NCBI RefSeq assembly: GCF_003254545.1
Contig: NZ_QJRH01000072.1
Coordinates: forward strand, 248,001-312,000
Direction: 5' to 3'
Origin: Flavobacterium tistrianum
Lineage (GTDB): Bacteria; Bacteroidota; Bacteroidia; Flavobacteriales; Flavobacteriaceae
DNA: 64,000 nt
Part shown: positions 8,641 to 17,700 of the stretch, piece after piece
Layout of the letters: each line of letters begins with the position of its first letter
Position numbering within the stretch: position 1 is the stretch's first letter
The notes under the pieces: model-generated
Database searches by the model: none
What the model saw: only the letters and a program-made list of their open reading frames with translations
Told to the model about the DNA's origin: nothing
Made by a program: the position numbers and the translations under genes

Positions 8641-11253
8641 TTGAAAAAGAATACTCTTAAATATAGTTTTATTCCCATTTTTTTATTCTTTTTGATAGCT
8701 TGTTCTACCAAAAAGAATACCTTTTTGGCTCGAAGTTCTCACTCGATTGGGACAAAGTATAATATTCTTTATAACGGAGGAATCGGCCTTGATAAAGGAT
8801 TAAAGTCTATTCAGGCCAATAATGAAGATAATTTTTGGAAACTGCTGCCAATTGAAAAAATGCAGTTTGATGAAAATTTTTCTGAAGGTGAAAAAGCTAA
8901 AAATCCTGATTTTGAAAAAGCAGAAACTAAAGCTACAAAAGCCATTCAGAAGCACTCCATGAATATTGGCGGAAGAGAAAGAAACTGGCAGATGGATGAA
9001 GCGTATCTAATGCTTGGGAAAGCAAGATATTATGATCAGCGTTTTATTCCAGCAATTGAGGCATTCAATTATATTTTATACAAATACCCAGAAAGCAATA
9101 ACATTTATACCGCAAAAATCTGGCGCGAAAAAACCAATATGCGTTTAGGCAATGATGCAATTGCTCTTAAAAACATTAAGCTTTTACTTAAAAAAACAGA
9201 TTTAGATAAACAGACTTATGCTGATGCCAACGCGCTTTTAGCAGAAGCTTTTCTTAATTTGGAACAAAAAGACAGTGCCGTTTCTAGACTTAGAGTTGCA
9301 GAACAATTTACAAAAAACAATGAAGAACGTGCAAGATATCGTTTTATACTTGGCCAGATGTATCAGTCAGAGGGTAAACGTGACAGCGCCATTTATTTCT
9401 ATGATGCTGTTATTGATTTAAACAGAAAGGCAGACCGTAAGTATATGATGCACGCTTACGCGAAAAAAGCACAAATGTTTGATTATGGGAAAGACAATGA
9501 TACTATTTTCTTAAAAACATTTAATAAATTGGTGACTGATCGTGAAAATCGTCCTTATTATGATGTTCTTTTTTATGAAATGGGAGTTTATTATGATAAA
9601 AAGAAAGATCAGGAAAATGCCTTGAAATTTTACAATAAATCTTTAGGCAGAAAATCTAAAGATCCATATTTGATGGCTTCTGCCTACAGAAATATTGGAA
9701 ATATGTATTTTAAAAATACAGATTACTCAATGGCTGCCAAATATTATGATAGTACTTTGGTAAAACTGGATCCTAAAACCAGAGAATATGCTTTTATAGA
9801 AAAAAACAGAAAAAATCTTGACGACGTAATTAAATACGAAGCCATTGCAAAACGCAACGACAGTATTATTAAGGTATACAACCTTCCGCCAAACGAAAAG
9901 AAAGATTATTTTGAAAATTATATTGCCGAGCTTAAAAAGAAAGATGAAGCAAAACGCCTTTTAGAAGAAAAAGAAAAGGAGCGATTGGCCAATATTGACC
10001 GAAATTCTCAAGCAGATTTTTCAGGAAATGGAGCCGTAAATCCTAATTCTTTAGGTAAACCAGTAGAACCACAAGGAATTGCAATGCCTCCAGGCGGAAA
10101 TGATAATGCAAGTACATTTTATTTTTACAATCCAACAACTGTTGCTTACGGAAAACTGCAGTTTAAAAAAATGTGGGGAAGCAGAACATTGGGCGGAAAT
10201 TGGAGATTGGCAGGAGTACGATCAGCAAACGATGCAGCAATGAAAGACACCATTAATACGCAAGAAGTTGCCAATGCACTGAAAGATACAATTGTTCCAG
10301 AAAAATATACTGTAGCCTATTATGTAGAACAGCTTCCAACTTCGCAAGCTGCGATGGATAGTATTGGTAAAGAACGTAATTTTTCATACTATCAATTAGG
10401 ACTTATATATAAGGAGAAGTTTAAAGAATATAATCTGGCTAGTGATAAACTGGAACAGTTGCTTAAAAATAATCCTGAAGAAAAGCTCGTATTGCCATCT
10501 ATGTATAATTTGTACAAAATTTATCAGATTACAAATCCGGCAAAAGCAGAAGCTATTAAGGCAGAGATTTCTACGAAATATCCTGATTCGAGATATGCTC
10601 ACATTTTAAATAATAAAGAAGACGATCCGAGTTCTAGTCCCGATAAAGAATACCAGAAATGGTATAAACTTTTTGAAGAAGAGAAATTTGACGAGGTCCT
10701 AGCCAATATAGATAACCTGATTAATCAATATTCAGGAGACGATATTGTATCTAAATATGAATTGCTAAAAGCCAATACTTTAGGAAAAGTAAATGGTTTG
10801 GAATCGTATAAAAAAGGACTTGAGAATGTGGCTGACAATTACCCAAATAGCGAGGAAGGTAAAAACGCCAGAGAAATTCTAGAGAAACAAGTGCCTGTTT
10901 TGGAGAAACTTAGTTTTACAACAACCGATACTAAAAACTGGAAAATATTATATCGTGTTTCTAACAGCGATACAAAAGCAGTTAAAAGAATTGAAGAAGC
11001 AATCAGAGTATTTTTATTAGTTGAAAATTACGAAAGATTGACAACATCTTTGGATAAATACAATAAAACAGAAAGTTTTGTAGTTATTCATGGTTTAAAA
11101 TCTGAGGCTTATGCAAATGATGTTGCTGGAGTTTTCAGAGACGATAAAAAATATAAAATCCCAGATCAAGCTATAATAATATCAAATGATAATTACAAGA
11201 TCGTTCAGATCAAAAAGAATTTGGACGTATACTTGACCCCGAAAACCCCTTAA
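8641..11253 (+). CDS. sprE: SprE/PorW-like TPR lipoprotein (gliding, type IX secretion)
   Basis: An 870-residue protein with a lipoprotein signal (FLIACSTKK, Cys about residue 21) and many tetratricopeptide-like helical repeats, for example residues 130-160, 200-270 and 310-380. Length, lipobox and TPR content fit SprE of F. johnsoniae (PorW in Porphyromonas), needed for gliding motility and type IX secretion. The name is assigned from remembered family features and synteny next to the ATP synthase genes. The start is TTG at 8641, the only start that retains the full signal peptide. Only 12 bases separate it from the bactofilin gene. Confidence 0.8.
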   Translation: MKKNTLKYSFIPIFLFFLIACSTKKNTFLARSSHSIGTKYNILYNGGIGLDKGLKSIQANNEDNFWKLLPIEKMQFDENFSEGEKAKNPDFEKAETKATKAIQKHSMNIGGRERNWQMDEAYLMLGKARYYDQRFIPAIEAFNYILYKYPESNNIYTAKIWREKTNMRLGNDAIALKNIKLLLKKTDLDKQTYADANALLAEAFLNLEQKDSAVSRLRVAEQFTKNNEERARYRFILGQMYQSEGKRDSAIYFYDAVIDLNRKADRKYMMHAYAKKAQMFDYGKDNDTIFLKTFNKLVTDRENRPYYDVLFYEMGVYYDKKKDQENALKFYNKSLGRKSKDPYLMASAYRNIGNMYFKNTDYSMAAKYYDSTLVKLDPKTREYAFIEKNRKNLDDVIKYEAIAKRNDSIIKVYNLPPNEKKDYFENYIAELKKKDEAKRLLEEKEKERLANIDRNSQADFSGNGAVNPNSLGKPVEPQGIAMPPGGNDNASTFYFYNPTTVAYGKLQFKKMWGSRTLGGNWRLAGVRSANDAAMKDTINTQEVANALKDTIVPEKYTVAYYVEQLPTSQAAMDSIGKERNFSYYQLGLIYKEKFKEYNLASDKLEQLLKNNPEEKLVLPSMYNLYKIYQITNPAKAEAIKAEISTKYPDSRYAHILNNKEDDPSSSPDKEYQKWYKLFEEEKFDEVLANIDNLINQYSGDDIVSKYELLKANTLGKVNGLESYKKGLENVADNYPNSEEGKNAREILEKQVPVLEKLSFTTTDTKNWKILYRVSNSDTKAVKRIEEAIRVFLLVENYERLTTSLDKYNKTESFVVIHGLKSEAYANDVAGVFRDDKKYKIPDQAIIISNDNYKIVQIKKNLDVYLTPKTP

Positions 11254-11265
11254 ATCTTAACCGCC

Positions 11266-11664
11266 ATGTTTGAAAAAGTAAAGAAAAATGGAACTGAACA
11301 ATTAGGACGAACAAATAGAATTGTAGAAGGAACATCAATAGTAGGAGACATAGTCTCAAAAGCCGATTTTAGATTAGACGGCGAATTGATTGGAAACTTT
11401 ACTTCACAAGGCAAAATAGTGATTGGGGCCAAAGGAGCTGTTAAAGGAGAAATAATTTGTAATAATGCTGATATTGAAGGAGAATTTCACGGAAAGATAA
11501 AAGTTCTGGAAACCCTTAATATTAAATCGACTGCTCAAATACACGGAGAAGTGGCAGTAGGAAAACTTTCAATAGAACCAGGAGCCGACTTCACAGCAAC
11601 CTGCACGATGCTTGCCCACTCGAATCCTGTAATCATGCTAGAAGATGGAAAAGGAACCGAATAA
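11266..11664 (+). CDS. Bactofilin family protein
   Basis: A 132-residue polymer-forming cytoskeletal protein. The central part (about residues 20-110) shows short hydrophobic/glycine periodicity typical of a right-handed beta-helix, e.g. GNFTSQGKIVIGAKGAVKGEI. It should form filaments at the inner membrane or cytoplasm. It is translationally close to sprE (12-base gap), and its end overlaps the start of atpZ by 20 bases, so the three are likely co-expressed. Confidence 0.85.
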   Translation: MFEKVKKNGTEQLGRTNRIVEGTSIVGDIVSKADFRLDGELIGNFTSQGKIVIGAKGAVKGEIICNNADIEGEFHGKIKVLETLNIKSTAQIHGEVAVGKLSIEPGADFTATCTMLAHSNPVIMLEDGKGTE

Positions 11665-11872
11665 TGATAGAAGAAATAAATGGTTAGCATTTATTAATAT
11701 TCCCTTTCAAATGGGAGTAATCATTTTTGTGTTTTCATATTTTGGGACTTGGCTTGATGAGAAACATCCAAGCCCAAAAGTTTATTATAATACCATTTTT
11801 GTGTTAGCGGGAGTTGGAGTTGCATTATATAATGTAATCCGACAAGTAAATGATATCAATAAAACAAAGTAG
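11645..11872 (+). CDS. AtpZ/AtpI family protein
   Basis: A 75-residue protein with two membrane helices (about residues 15-36 and 46-64) and the family segment FSYFGTWLDEKHPSPK. AtpZ/AtpI proteins help c-ring assembly or ion uptake for F0F1 ATP synthase. It overlaps the bactofilin gene by 20 bases and lies upstream of atpB, separated by one further membrane-protein gene. Confidence 0.8.
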   Translation: MEKEPNNDRRNKWLAFINIPFQMGVIIFVFSYFGTWLDEKHPSPKVYYNTIFVLAGVGVALYNVIRQVNDINKTK

Positions 11873-11929
11873 TTTGTATATAAAATGCCTTGAGATAAAA
11901 GTTGCATCTTTGCACTAAAATTATTTCAA

Positions 11930-12322
11930 ATGCTTTCAAAAAATTACAAACCGATTTTTTATTTGTTATGCCTTGCTTTAGGTACCTATATTCTACATAA
12001 AGCCATTTTTTTATTTAGTGAAATTAGTACGGAGAAATTTCATTACAGTTTAGAATTACTGTATTTATCCTTCTTCATAATTTCATCTTTATTATACCTT
12101 ATATTATTAGTAGTAAAAAAGAAGAATTTTGAAATCGTTGGGATGACATTTCTATTTGGAACTTTTACACAAATGTTATTAGCCTATTTAGTTCTGCAGC
12201 CAATTTTAAAAAATCAAACTGGGGAAACCAATATTGAAAAAGTCAGTTTTTTTATAACATTTGTGCTGTTTTTGTTATTTCAGACGCTTTTAACTGTCCG
12301 ATTATTAAATGAAAAGCCTTAA
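11930..12322 (+). CDS. Hypothetical four-helix membrane protein in atp locus
   Basis: A 130-residue protein with four predicted membrane helices (about residues 8-28, 40-61, 72-93 and 104-124) and almost no soluble part. I recognise no motif. Its place between atpZ and atpB recalls atpI of other bacteria, which also has four helices, so a role in ATP synthase assembly is plausible but rests on position alone. Confidence 0.55.
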   Translation: MLSKNYKPIFYLLCLALGTYILHKAIFLFSEISTEKFHYSLELLYLSFFIISSLLYLILLVVKKKNFEIVGMTFLFGTFTQMLLAYLVLQPILKNQTGETNIEKVSFFITFVLFLLFQTLLTVRLLNEKP

Positions 12323-12370
12323 AATAACAATTCTTTAAAACAAGGTTTAAAAATAATTTTTCATATCCTT

Positions 12371-12398
12371 TTGAATATTAATAAAAAATGTACCTTTG
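12371..12398 (+). promoter_or_regulatory. Promoter of the atpB operon
   Basis: TTG (12371-12373), a 17-base spacer and TACCTTTG (12391-12398) match the Flavobacterium promoter pattern TTG-N17-23-TAnnTTTG. The start codon of atpB is 43 bases downstream. This suggests that the structural ATP synthase genes have their own promoter, separate from sprE-bactofilin-atpZ. Confidence 0.75.
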
Positions 12399-12440
12399 CA
12401 CCAAATTTTAGAAACGTAAAAAAATAAGATTTTCCACGAT

Positions 12441-13616
12441 ATGGTGATTTCAAACAAACCACTCAGCTTTATTCTTGCTGCTTTTGTAGCTTCTCTACCG
12501 ATTATGGGTTTTGCAAATCCAGAGAATGACTCGACGCATGTTCAAACTCAAACTGCTCATGAAGAGAAAGTAGTTTCACATAATGCTCACCAAGAAGGAG
12601 AGCATGTTGCTCTTGACCCAAAGGCAAAAGTGGATGCTTTTATTGATCACCACTTACAAGATTCTCATGACTTTGTTTTCTTTTCAGATGAAAAAGAAAA
12701 TAAGCATTATGGTTTTTCATTACCAGTTATCCTTATTGATGGAGGTTTAAAAGTTTTCTCTTCTTCAAAATTACACCACGGAGAAGAAGTTGCAGAAGTT
12801 GACGGTAGCTACTACAAATTAGTTCACGGTAAAATTTACAAAACAGATGCTGCTGGAACAATTAACTTTGATGAGCACGGTCATCCATCAAACGAAAAAC
12901 CATTAGATTTTTCGATTACTAAAAATGTTGTTTCAATGCTTTTCGTATCAGTATTATTGTTCTTCATGTTTACTGGTTTAGCAAAATCATACAAAAAAGG
13001 ACCAATCCCAACAGGATTTGGTAGAGTTTTAGAACCACTTGTAATTTTCATCAGAGACGAAATTGCTGTTCCAAATATTGGAGAGAAAAAATACCGTAAA
13101 TATATGGGTTACCTATTAACTGTATTTTTCTTTGTTTGGATCTTAAACTTATTAGGAATGACTCCGCTAGGAATCAACGTAACAGGAAATATTGCTATTA
13201 CAGTTTGTTTAGCAGCCTTTACATTTATCATTACTCAATTTAGTGCAAACAAAGATTATTGGGGACACATCTTCTGGATGCCAGGAGTACCAGTTCCGAT
13301 GAAAATTATCTTAGCTCCAATTGAGGTTTTAGGAACATTAACAAAACCATTCGCATTATTAATTCGTTTGTACGCAAACATTACTGCAGGTCACGTAGTA
13401 ATTATGAGTTTAATTGCAATGATTTTTGTTGGAAAAAATTTAGCAGCAGATTTACCAATCTCTTTAGGATTAACTTTGTTTATCTCTGTTATTGAAGTTT
13501 TAGTTGCATTTTTACAAGCGTTTATCTTCACAATGTTATCATCATTGTTTATTGGTATGGCTGTTCAGGATCATGATCACGCTCACCACCACGAAGACGA
13601 AACAGCGATTATTTAA
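12441..13616 (+). CDS. atpB: F0F1 ATP synthase subunit a
   Basis: A 391-residue membrane subunit that forms the proton half-channels. The essential Arg lies in LLIRLYANITAGH, and further helices reach the C-terminus. It is far longer than the E. coli protein (271): about 150 N-terminal residues form a signal-like hydrophobic segment (about 9-26, ending near GFANP) followed by a His/Glu-rich periplasmic region, as often seen in Bacteroidetes. The C-terminal tail is also His-rich (DHDHAHHHEDE). It is first in the atpBEFHAG operon. Confidence 0.95.
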   Translation: MVISNKPLSFILAAFVASLPIMGFANPENDSTHVQTQTAHEEKVVSHNAHQEGEHVALDPKAKVDAFIDHHLQDSHDFVFFSDEKENKHYGFSLPVILIDGGLKVFSSSKLHHGEEVAEVDGSYYKLVHGKIYKTDAAGTINFDEHGHPSNEKPLDFSITKNVVSMLFVSVLLFFMFTGLAKSYKKGPIPTGFGRVLEPLVIFIRDEIAVPNIGEKKYRKYMGYLLTVFFFVWILNLLGMTPLGINVTGNIAITVCLAAFTFIITQFSANKDYWGHIFWMPGVPVPMKIILAPIEVLGTLTKPFALLIRLYANITAGHVVIMSLIAMIFVGKNLAADLPISLGLTLFISVIEVLVAFLQAFIFTMLSSLFIGMAVQDHDHAHHHEDETAII

Positions 13617-13651
13617 TTTTTAGAAGTTTAATTTTATATATATAAATAGTT

Positions 13652-13849
13652 ATGGGAACAATTCCAACTTTAGTAGGTGCTGGTTTAGTAGTAATCGGTG
13701 CAGGTTTAGGTTTAGGTAAAATCGGTGGATCTGCTATGGACGCTATTGCTCGTCAGCCAGAAGCTGCTGGTAAAATTCAAACTGCGATGATTATTATCGC
13801 GGCTTTATTAGAAGGTTTAGCATTCGCTGCTTTAATCTTAGGAAAATAA
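13652..13849 (+). CDS. atpE: F0F1 ATP synthase subunit c
   Basis: A 65-residue two-helix ring subunit. The polar loop is ARQPE (residues 33-37), and the ion-carrying carboxylate is Glu54 in ALLEGLAF. There is no Ser/Thr directly after Glu54 as in sodium-binding rings, so proton coupling is more likely. A hairpin directly downstream could stabilise or partly terminate the message. Confidence 0.95.
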   Translation: MGTIPTLVGAGLVVIGAGLGLGKIGGSAMDAIARQPEAAGKIQTAMIIIAALLEGLAFAALILGK

Positions 13850-13862
13850 TAAAGAGAGAAAT

Positions 13863-13897
13863 AACAGCATCTTTAACGGTTGGTTAAAGATGTTGTT
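13863..13897 (+). terminator. Hairpin between atpE and atpF, possible attenuator
   Basis: A 15-bp stem (13863-13877 with 13883-13897, one non-Watson-Crick pair) with a 5-nt loop follows the atpE stop, and a short ACTTTT run comes after. It could be a leaky terminator or a 3' stabiliser that raises subunit c yield over the later genes. Confidence 0.5.
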
Positions 13898-13937
13898 ACT
13901 TTTAAAAAAGAAATTAAATATTTAATATAGTTATAAA

Positions 13938-14438
13938 ATGGATAAGTTAATTAACGATTTTTCATTCGGATTATTCTTCTGGCAAGCTTTAATCTTGGTA
14001 ATATTAATTTTGCTTTTAGTAAAATTTGCTTGGAAACCAATTATGGAATCTATTACTGCAAGAGAAGAAGGTATTAAAAATGCATTGCTTTCTGCTGAAA
14101 ATGCAAAGAGAGAAATGGAAAACTTACAAGCTGACAATCAAAGAATTTTGAATGAAGCTCGTGCAGAACGTGACGCGATGTTGAAAGAAGCTCGCGAAAT
14201 GAAAGAGAAAATGATTGCTGATTCTAAAAACGAAGCTCAAGAAGCTGGTCAAAAAATGATTGATCAAGCTAAAGCGGCTATCGAAAGCGAAAAAAATGCT
14301 GCAATGGCAGAATTGAAATCTCAAGTTTCTTCTCTATCATTAAGTATTGCTGAGAAATTATTGAAAGAAGAATTATCTAACAAAGAATCTCAAACTAAAT
14401 TGGTTGAGAAAATGTTAGGTGACGTAAAGTTAAACTAA
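13938..14438 (+). CDS. atpF: F0F1 ATP synthase subunit b
   Basis: A 166-residue peripheral-stalk subunit with one N-terminal membrane helix (about residues 10-29) and a long charged coiled coil (about 35-145). Length and layout are typical of AtpF. It is followed after 4 bases by atpH. Confidence 0.95.
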   Translation: MDKLINDFSFGLFFWQALILVILILLLVKFAWKPIMESITAREEGIKNALLSAENAKREMENLQADNQRILNEARAERDAMLKEAREMKEKMIADSKNEAQEAGQKMIDQAKAAIESEKNAAMAELKSQVSSLSLSIAEKLLKEELSNKESQTKLVEKMLGDVKLN

Positions 14439-14442
14439 GATT

Positions 14443-14976
14443 ATGGCAGGTACAAGAGCAGCAATTCGTTATGCAAAAGCAATTCTGGACTTAGCAAACT
14501 CTAAAGGTGTTGCCGAAGCTGTAAATAACGATATGAAATCAATTGCAAATGCAATTGAGACAAATACAGAATTGAGTACATTTATTCAAAACCCAACAAC
14601 AACTGTTGAAGTTAAGGAAAGTGCTCTTTTAGAAGTTTTTGCAAATGTAAATGGAGTAACAAAAGGATTGTTCCGTTTATTATTTGAAAACAAAAGATTT
14701 GAAATTCTAGATGCAATTGCAGTAGAATACAATAAATTATTTGATGAAAACAATGGAGTTGAAGTAGCAAAAGTTACAACAGCAATTCCAATGGATGCTG
14801 CTTTAGAAGCTAAAGTTTTAGCAAAAGTTGCAACTTTATCAGATAAAAAAATTACAATTGAAAATATTGTAGATCCTTCAATCATTGGTGGATTTATTTT
14901 GAGAATAGGAGATAATCAATACAATGCTTCTGTTGCAAACAGATTACAAGTATTAAAAAGAGAGTTAAGTAATTAG
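14443..14976 (+). CDS. atpH: F0F1 ATP synthase subunit delta
   Basis: A 177-residue soluble stalk subunit joining the b dimer to the top of F1. It has the N-terminal helical domain (RAAIRYAKAILDLA) and the C-terminal signature DPSIIGGFILRIGDNQYNAS. It starts 4 bases after the atpF stop, so translational coupling is likely. Confidence 0.95.
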   Translation: MAGTRAAIRYAKAILDLANSKGVAEAVNNDMKSIANAIETNTELSTFIQNPTTTVEVKESALLEVFANVNGVTKGLFRLLFENKRFEILDAIAVEYNKLFDENNGVEVAKVTTAIPMDAALEAKVLAKVATLSDKKITIENIVDPSIIGGFILRIGDNQYNASVANRLQVLKRELSN

Positions 14977-15013
14977 TTTTTATAACACAAAAGTGTCTAA
15001 ATTATAAATTAAG

Positions 15014-16591
15014 ATGGCGGAAATCAAACCTGCTGAAATTTCAGCAATATTAAGAAAGCAAGTAGAAGGTTTTGAATCTGGTGCTACGCTAGAGGAAGTA
15101 GGAACAGTACTTCAAGTTGGAGACGGTATTGCTCGTGTTTACGGGCTATCTAATGTACAATATGGAGAGTTAGTAGAATTTGATAACGGTATGGAAGGTA
15201 TCGTATTGAATCTTGAAGAAGATAATGTTGGGGTTGTATTATTAGGACCATCAACTGGACTTAAAGAAGGATCTACTGCAAAAAGAACTCAACGTATTGC
15301 TTCTCTTAAAGTAGGTGAGCAAATGGTAGGACGTGTTGTTAACACTCTTGGTTTTCCAATTGATGGAAAAGGACCAATTGGTGGAGACTTATACGAAATG
15401 CCTTTAGAAAGAAAAGCACCTGGAGTTATCTTCCGTCAGCCAGTAACTGAACCATTACAAACTGGAGTAAAAGCAGTTGATGCTATGATCCCAGTTGGAC
15501 GTGGACAGCGTGAGCTTGTAATCGGTGACCGTCAAACAGGTAAATCAACTGTTTGTATCGATACAATCTTAAATCAAAAAGAATTTTACGATGCAGGAAA
15601 ACCTGTATTCTGTATATATGTTGCAATTGGACAAAAAGCTTCAACTGTAGCAGGAATCGCAAAAATGTTAGAAGAAAAAGGAGCAATGGCTTATACAGTT
15701 ATCGTTGCTGCTAATGCTTCTGATCCAGCTCCAATGCAAGTTTATGCTCCATTCGCTGGTGCTGCTATTGGAGAGTACTTTAGAGATTCAGGTCGTCCAG
15801 CTCTTATCGTTTATGATGACTTGTCTAAACAAGCTGTTGCTTACCGTGAGGTTTCTCTTTTATTAAGAAGACCACCGGGACGTGAGGCTTACCCTGGAGA
15901 CGTTTTCTACTTACACTCTCGTTTATTAGAGCGTGCTTGTAAAGTAATCGCTGATGATGGTATCGCTAAAAACATGAACGATTTACCAGATTCTATTAAA
16001 TCTATCGTAAAAGGTGGTGGTTCATTAACTGCTTTACCAATTATCGAAACTCAAGCTGGTGACGTTTCTGCATATATCCCAACAAACGTAATCTCTATTA
16101 CAGATGGTCAGATTTTCCTTGATGGGGATTTGTTCAACTCTGGGGTTCGTCCTGCAATTAACGTAGGTATCTCTGTATCTCGTGTTGGAGGTAATGCTCA
16201 AATTAAATCAATGAAAAAAGTTTCTGGAACTTTAAAATTAGACCAAGCTCAATTCCGTGAATTAGAGGCTTTCGCTAAATTTGGTTCTGACTTAGATTCT
16301 GTTACTTTAAACGTAATTGAAAAAGGAAAAAGAAACGTTGAGATCTTGAAACAAGGTTTAAATGATCCTTATACAGTTGAAAACCAAGTAGCAATTATCT
16401 ACGCTGGTTCTAAAAACTTATTAAGAAATGTTCCTGTTAATAAAGTAAAAGAATTCGAAGCTGATTTCTTAGCTTACTTAAACAGCAAACATAAAGACAC
16501 ACTTAACGCTTTGAAAGCTGGAAAATTAGATGACGCTATTACTGACGTTATCGAAAAAGCAGCAAAAGAAGTTTCAGCAAAATATAACTAA
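15014..16591 (+). CDS. atpA: F0F1 ATP synthase subunit alpha
   Basis: A 525-residue F1 subunit carrying the non-catalytic nucleotide site, with Walker A GDRQTGKST (about residues 171-179) and the alpha-family block PAINVGISVSRVGG. It is of normal length. A palindromic AT-rich element separates it from atpG. Confidence 0.97.
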   Translation: MAEIKPAEISAILRKQVEGFESGATLEEVGTVLQVGDGIARVYGLSNVQYGELVEFDNGMEGIVLNLEEDNVGVVLLGPSTGLKEGSTAKRTQRIASLKVGEQMVGRVVNTLGFPIDGKGPIGGDLYEMPLERKAPGVIFRQPVTEPLQTGVKAVDAMIPVGRGQRELVIGDRQTGKSTVCIDTILNQKEFYDAGKPVFCIYVAIGQKASTVAGIAKMLEEKGAMAYTVIVAANASDPAPMQVYAPFAGAAIGEYFRDSGRPALIVYDDLSKQAVAYREVSLLLRRPPGREAYPGDVFYLHSRLLERACKVIADDGIAKNMNDLPDSIKSIVKGGGSLTALPIIETQAGDVSAYIPTNVISITDGQIFLDGDLFNSGVRPAINVGISVSRVGGNAQIKSMKKVSGTLKLDQAQFRELEAFAKFGSDLDSVTLNVIEKGKRNVEILKQGLNDPYTVENQVAIIYAGSKNLLRNVPVNKVKEFEADFLAYLNSKHKDTLNALKAGKLDDAITDVIEKAAKEVSAKYN

Positions 16592-16605
16592 TTAGATAAT
16601 TCGTT

Positions 16606-16651
16606 AATTAGATAATTAGATAATGTTAAGCATTATTCTAATTATCTAATT
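16606..16651. repeat. AT-rich palindrome between atpA and atpG
   Basis: Arms 16606-16625 and 16631-16651 pair over 20 positions with one bulged base around a 5-nt loop. The arms are built from repeats of TAATTAGATAAT. Despite this insert-like element the operon continues to atpG. Confidence 0.65.
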
Positions 16652-16680
16652 TTCAGATTGTCACATTTTCTAATTAATAG

Positions 16681-17541
16681 ATGGCAAATTTAAAGGAAAT
16701 CCGTAATAGAATTACTTCCGTTTCATCGACGATGCAAATTACATCGGCTATGAAAATGGTTTCTGCTGCAAAGCTGAAGAAAGCACAAGATGCAATCACT
16801 GCAATGCGTCCTTATGCCGAGAAATTGACGGAGTTATTGCAAGATCTTTCTGCTACACTAGAAGGTGAAATAGGAGGAGATTACACTACACAACGTGAAG
16901 TAAAAAAAGTATTGTTAGTAGCTGTAACTTCAAACAGAGGTTTATGTGGTGCTTTCAATTCGAATATTATTAAAGAGATTAAAAATCGTACTGATTTTTA
17001 TGCTGGAAAGCAAGTTGACGTTTTTGCCATTGGTAAAAAAGGTGGAGATGCTTTAATTAAAACGCATAAAATTCACGGTCATCATAATGCAATTTTTGAT
17101 AATTTGACATTTGAAAATGTTGCTGGAATTGCAGATGACTTAACACAAAAGTTTTTAACTGGAGAATACGACAGAATTGAGTTAGTTTACAATCAGTTTA
17201 AAAATGCTGCAACTCAAATTGTTCAAGTTGAGCAGTTTTTACCGTTAACTCCTATTAATACTGATGCAACAACTGCTTCTGGAGATTATATTTTTGAACC
17301 AGGAAAAGAAGAAATTGTATTAGCTTTAATTCCTAAGTCTTTAAAAACACAATTGTACAAAGGTATTCGCGATTCATTTGCTTCTGAGCATGGAGCTCGT
17401 ATGACTGCAATGCACAAAGCAACAGATAATGCAACTGCTTTAAGAAACCAATTGAAATTAACTTATAACAAAGCTCGTCAAGCTGCGATTACAAGTGAGA
17501 TTTTGGAAATTGTAGGTGGAGCAGAAGCTTTAAACGGATAA
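16681..17541 (+). CDS. atpG: F0F1 ATP synthase subunit gamma
   Basis: A 286-residue central-shaft subunit. The N-terminal helix RNRITSVSSTMQITSAMKMV, the SNRGLCGAFN loop and the C-terminal helix TYNKARQAAITSEILEIVGG are all typical. It ends the operon here: atpD and atpC do not follow, and a strong terminator does. In Bacteroidetes these two genes usually lie elsewhere. Confidence 0.97.
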   Translation: MANLKEIRNRITSVSSTMQITSAMKMVSAAKLKKAQDAITAMRPYAEKLTELLQDLSATLEGEIGGDYTTQREVKKVLLVAVTSNRGLCGAFNSNIIKEIKNRTDFYAGKQVDVFAIGKKGGDALIKTHKIHGHHNAIFDNLTFENVAGIADDLTQKFLTGEYDRIELVYNQFKNAATQIVQVEQFLPLTPINTDATTASGDYIFEPGKEEIVLALIPKSLKTQLYKGIRDSFASEHGARMTAMHKATDNATALRNQLKLTYNKARQAAITSEILEIVGGAEALNG

Positions 17542-17560
17542 TCTGTTACATAATAAATAA

Positions 17561-17595
17561 AAGAAAAGCCAGCATTAGCTGGCTTTTCTTTTATT
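17561..17595 (+). terminator. Rho-independent terminator of the atp operon
   Basis: A 13-bp stem (AAGAAAAGCCAGC / GCTGGCTTTTCTT) with loop ATTA is followed by a T-rich run, 19 bases after the atpG stop. Confidence 0.9.
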
Positions 17596-17622
17596 GGAAG
17601 TTTTTTTCTTTTTTAAAAATAC

Positions 17623-17683
17623 TTTTATAAAATGGTGATTCTCAAATTACAGTTAAGTTGAGAATCACTACCATTTTATAAAA
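17623..17683. repeat. Long imperfect palindrome after the atp operon
   Basis: Arms 17623-17645 and 17658-17683 pair over 23 positions, with three extra bases in the right arm, around a 12-nt loop. The stem could form a stable RNA hairpin or be a MITE-like relic. It does not end in a T run on either strand, so it is not an ordinary terminator. Confidence 0.75.
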
Positions 17684-17700
17684 ATAGACAGATAACTCTG

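Noticed and set aside
16681..17541. Loss of atpD/atpC as damage to the operon
   Set aside because: A clean terminator follows atpG, and separation of these genes is usual in Bacteroidetes.
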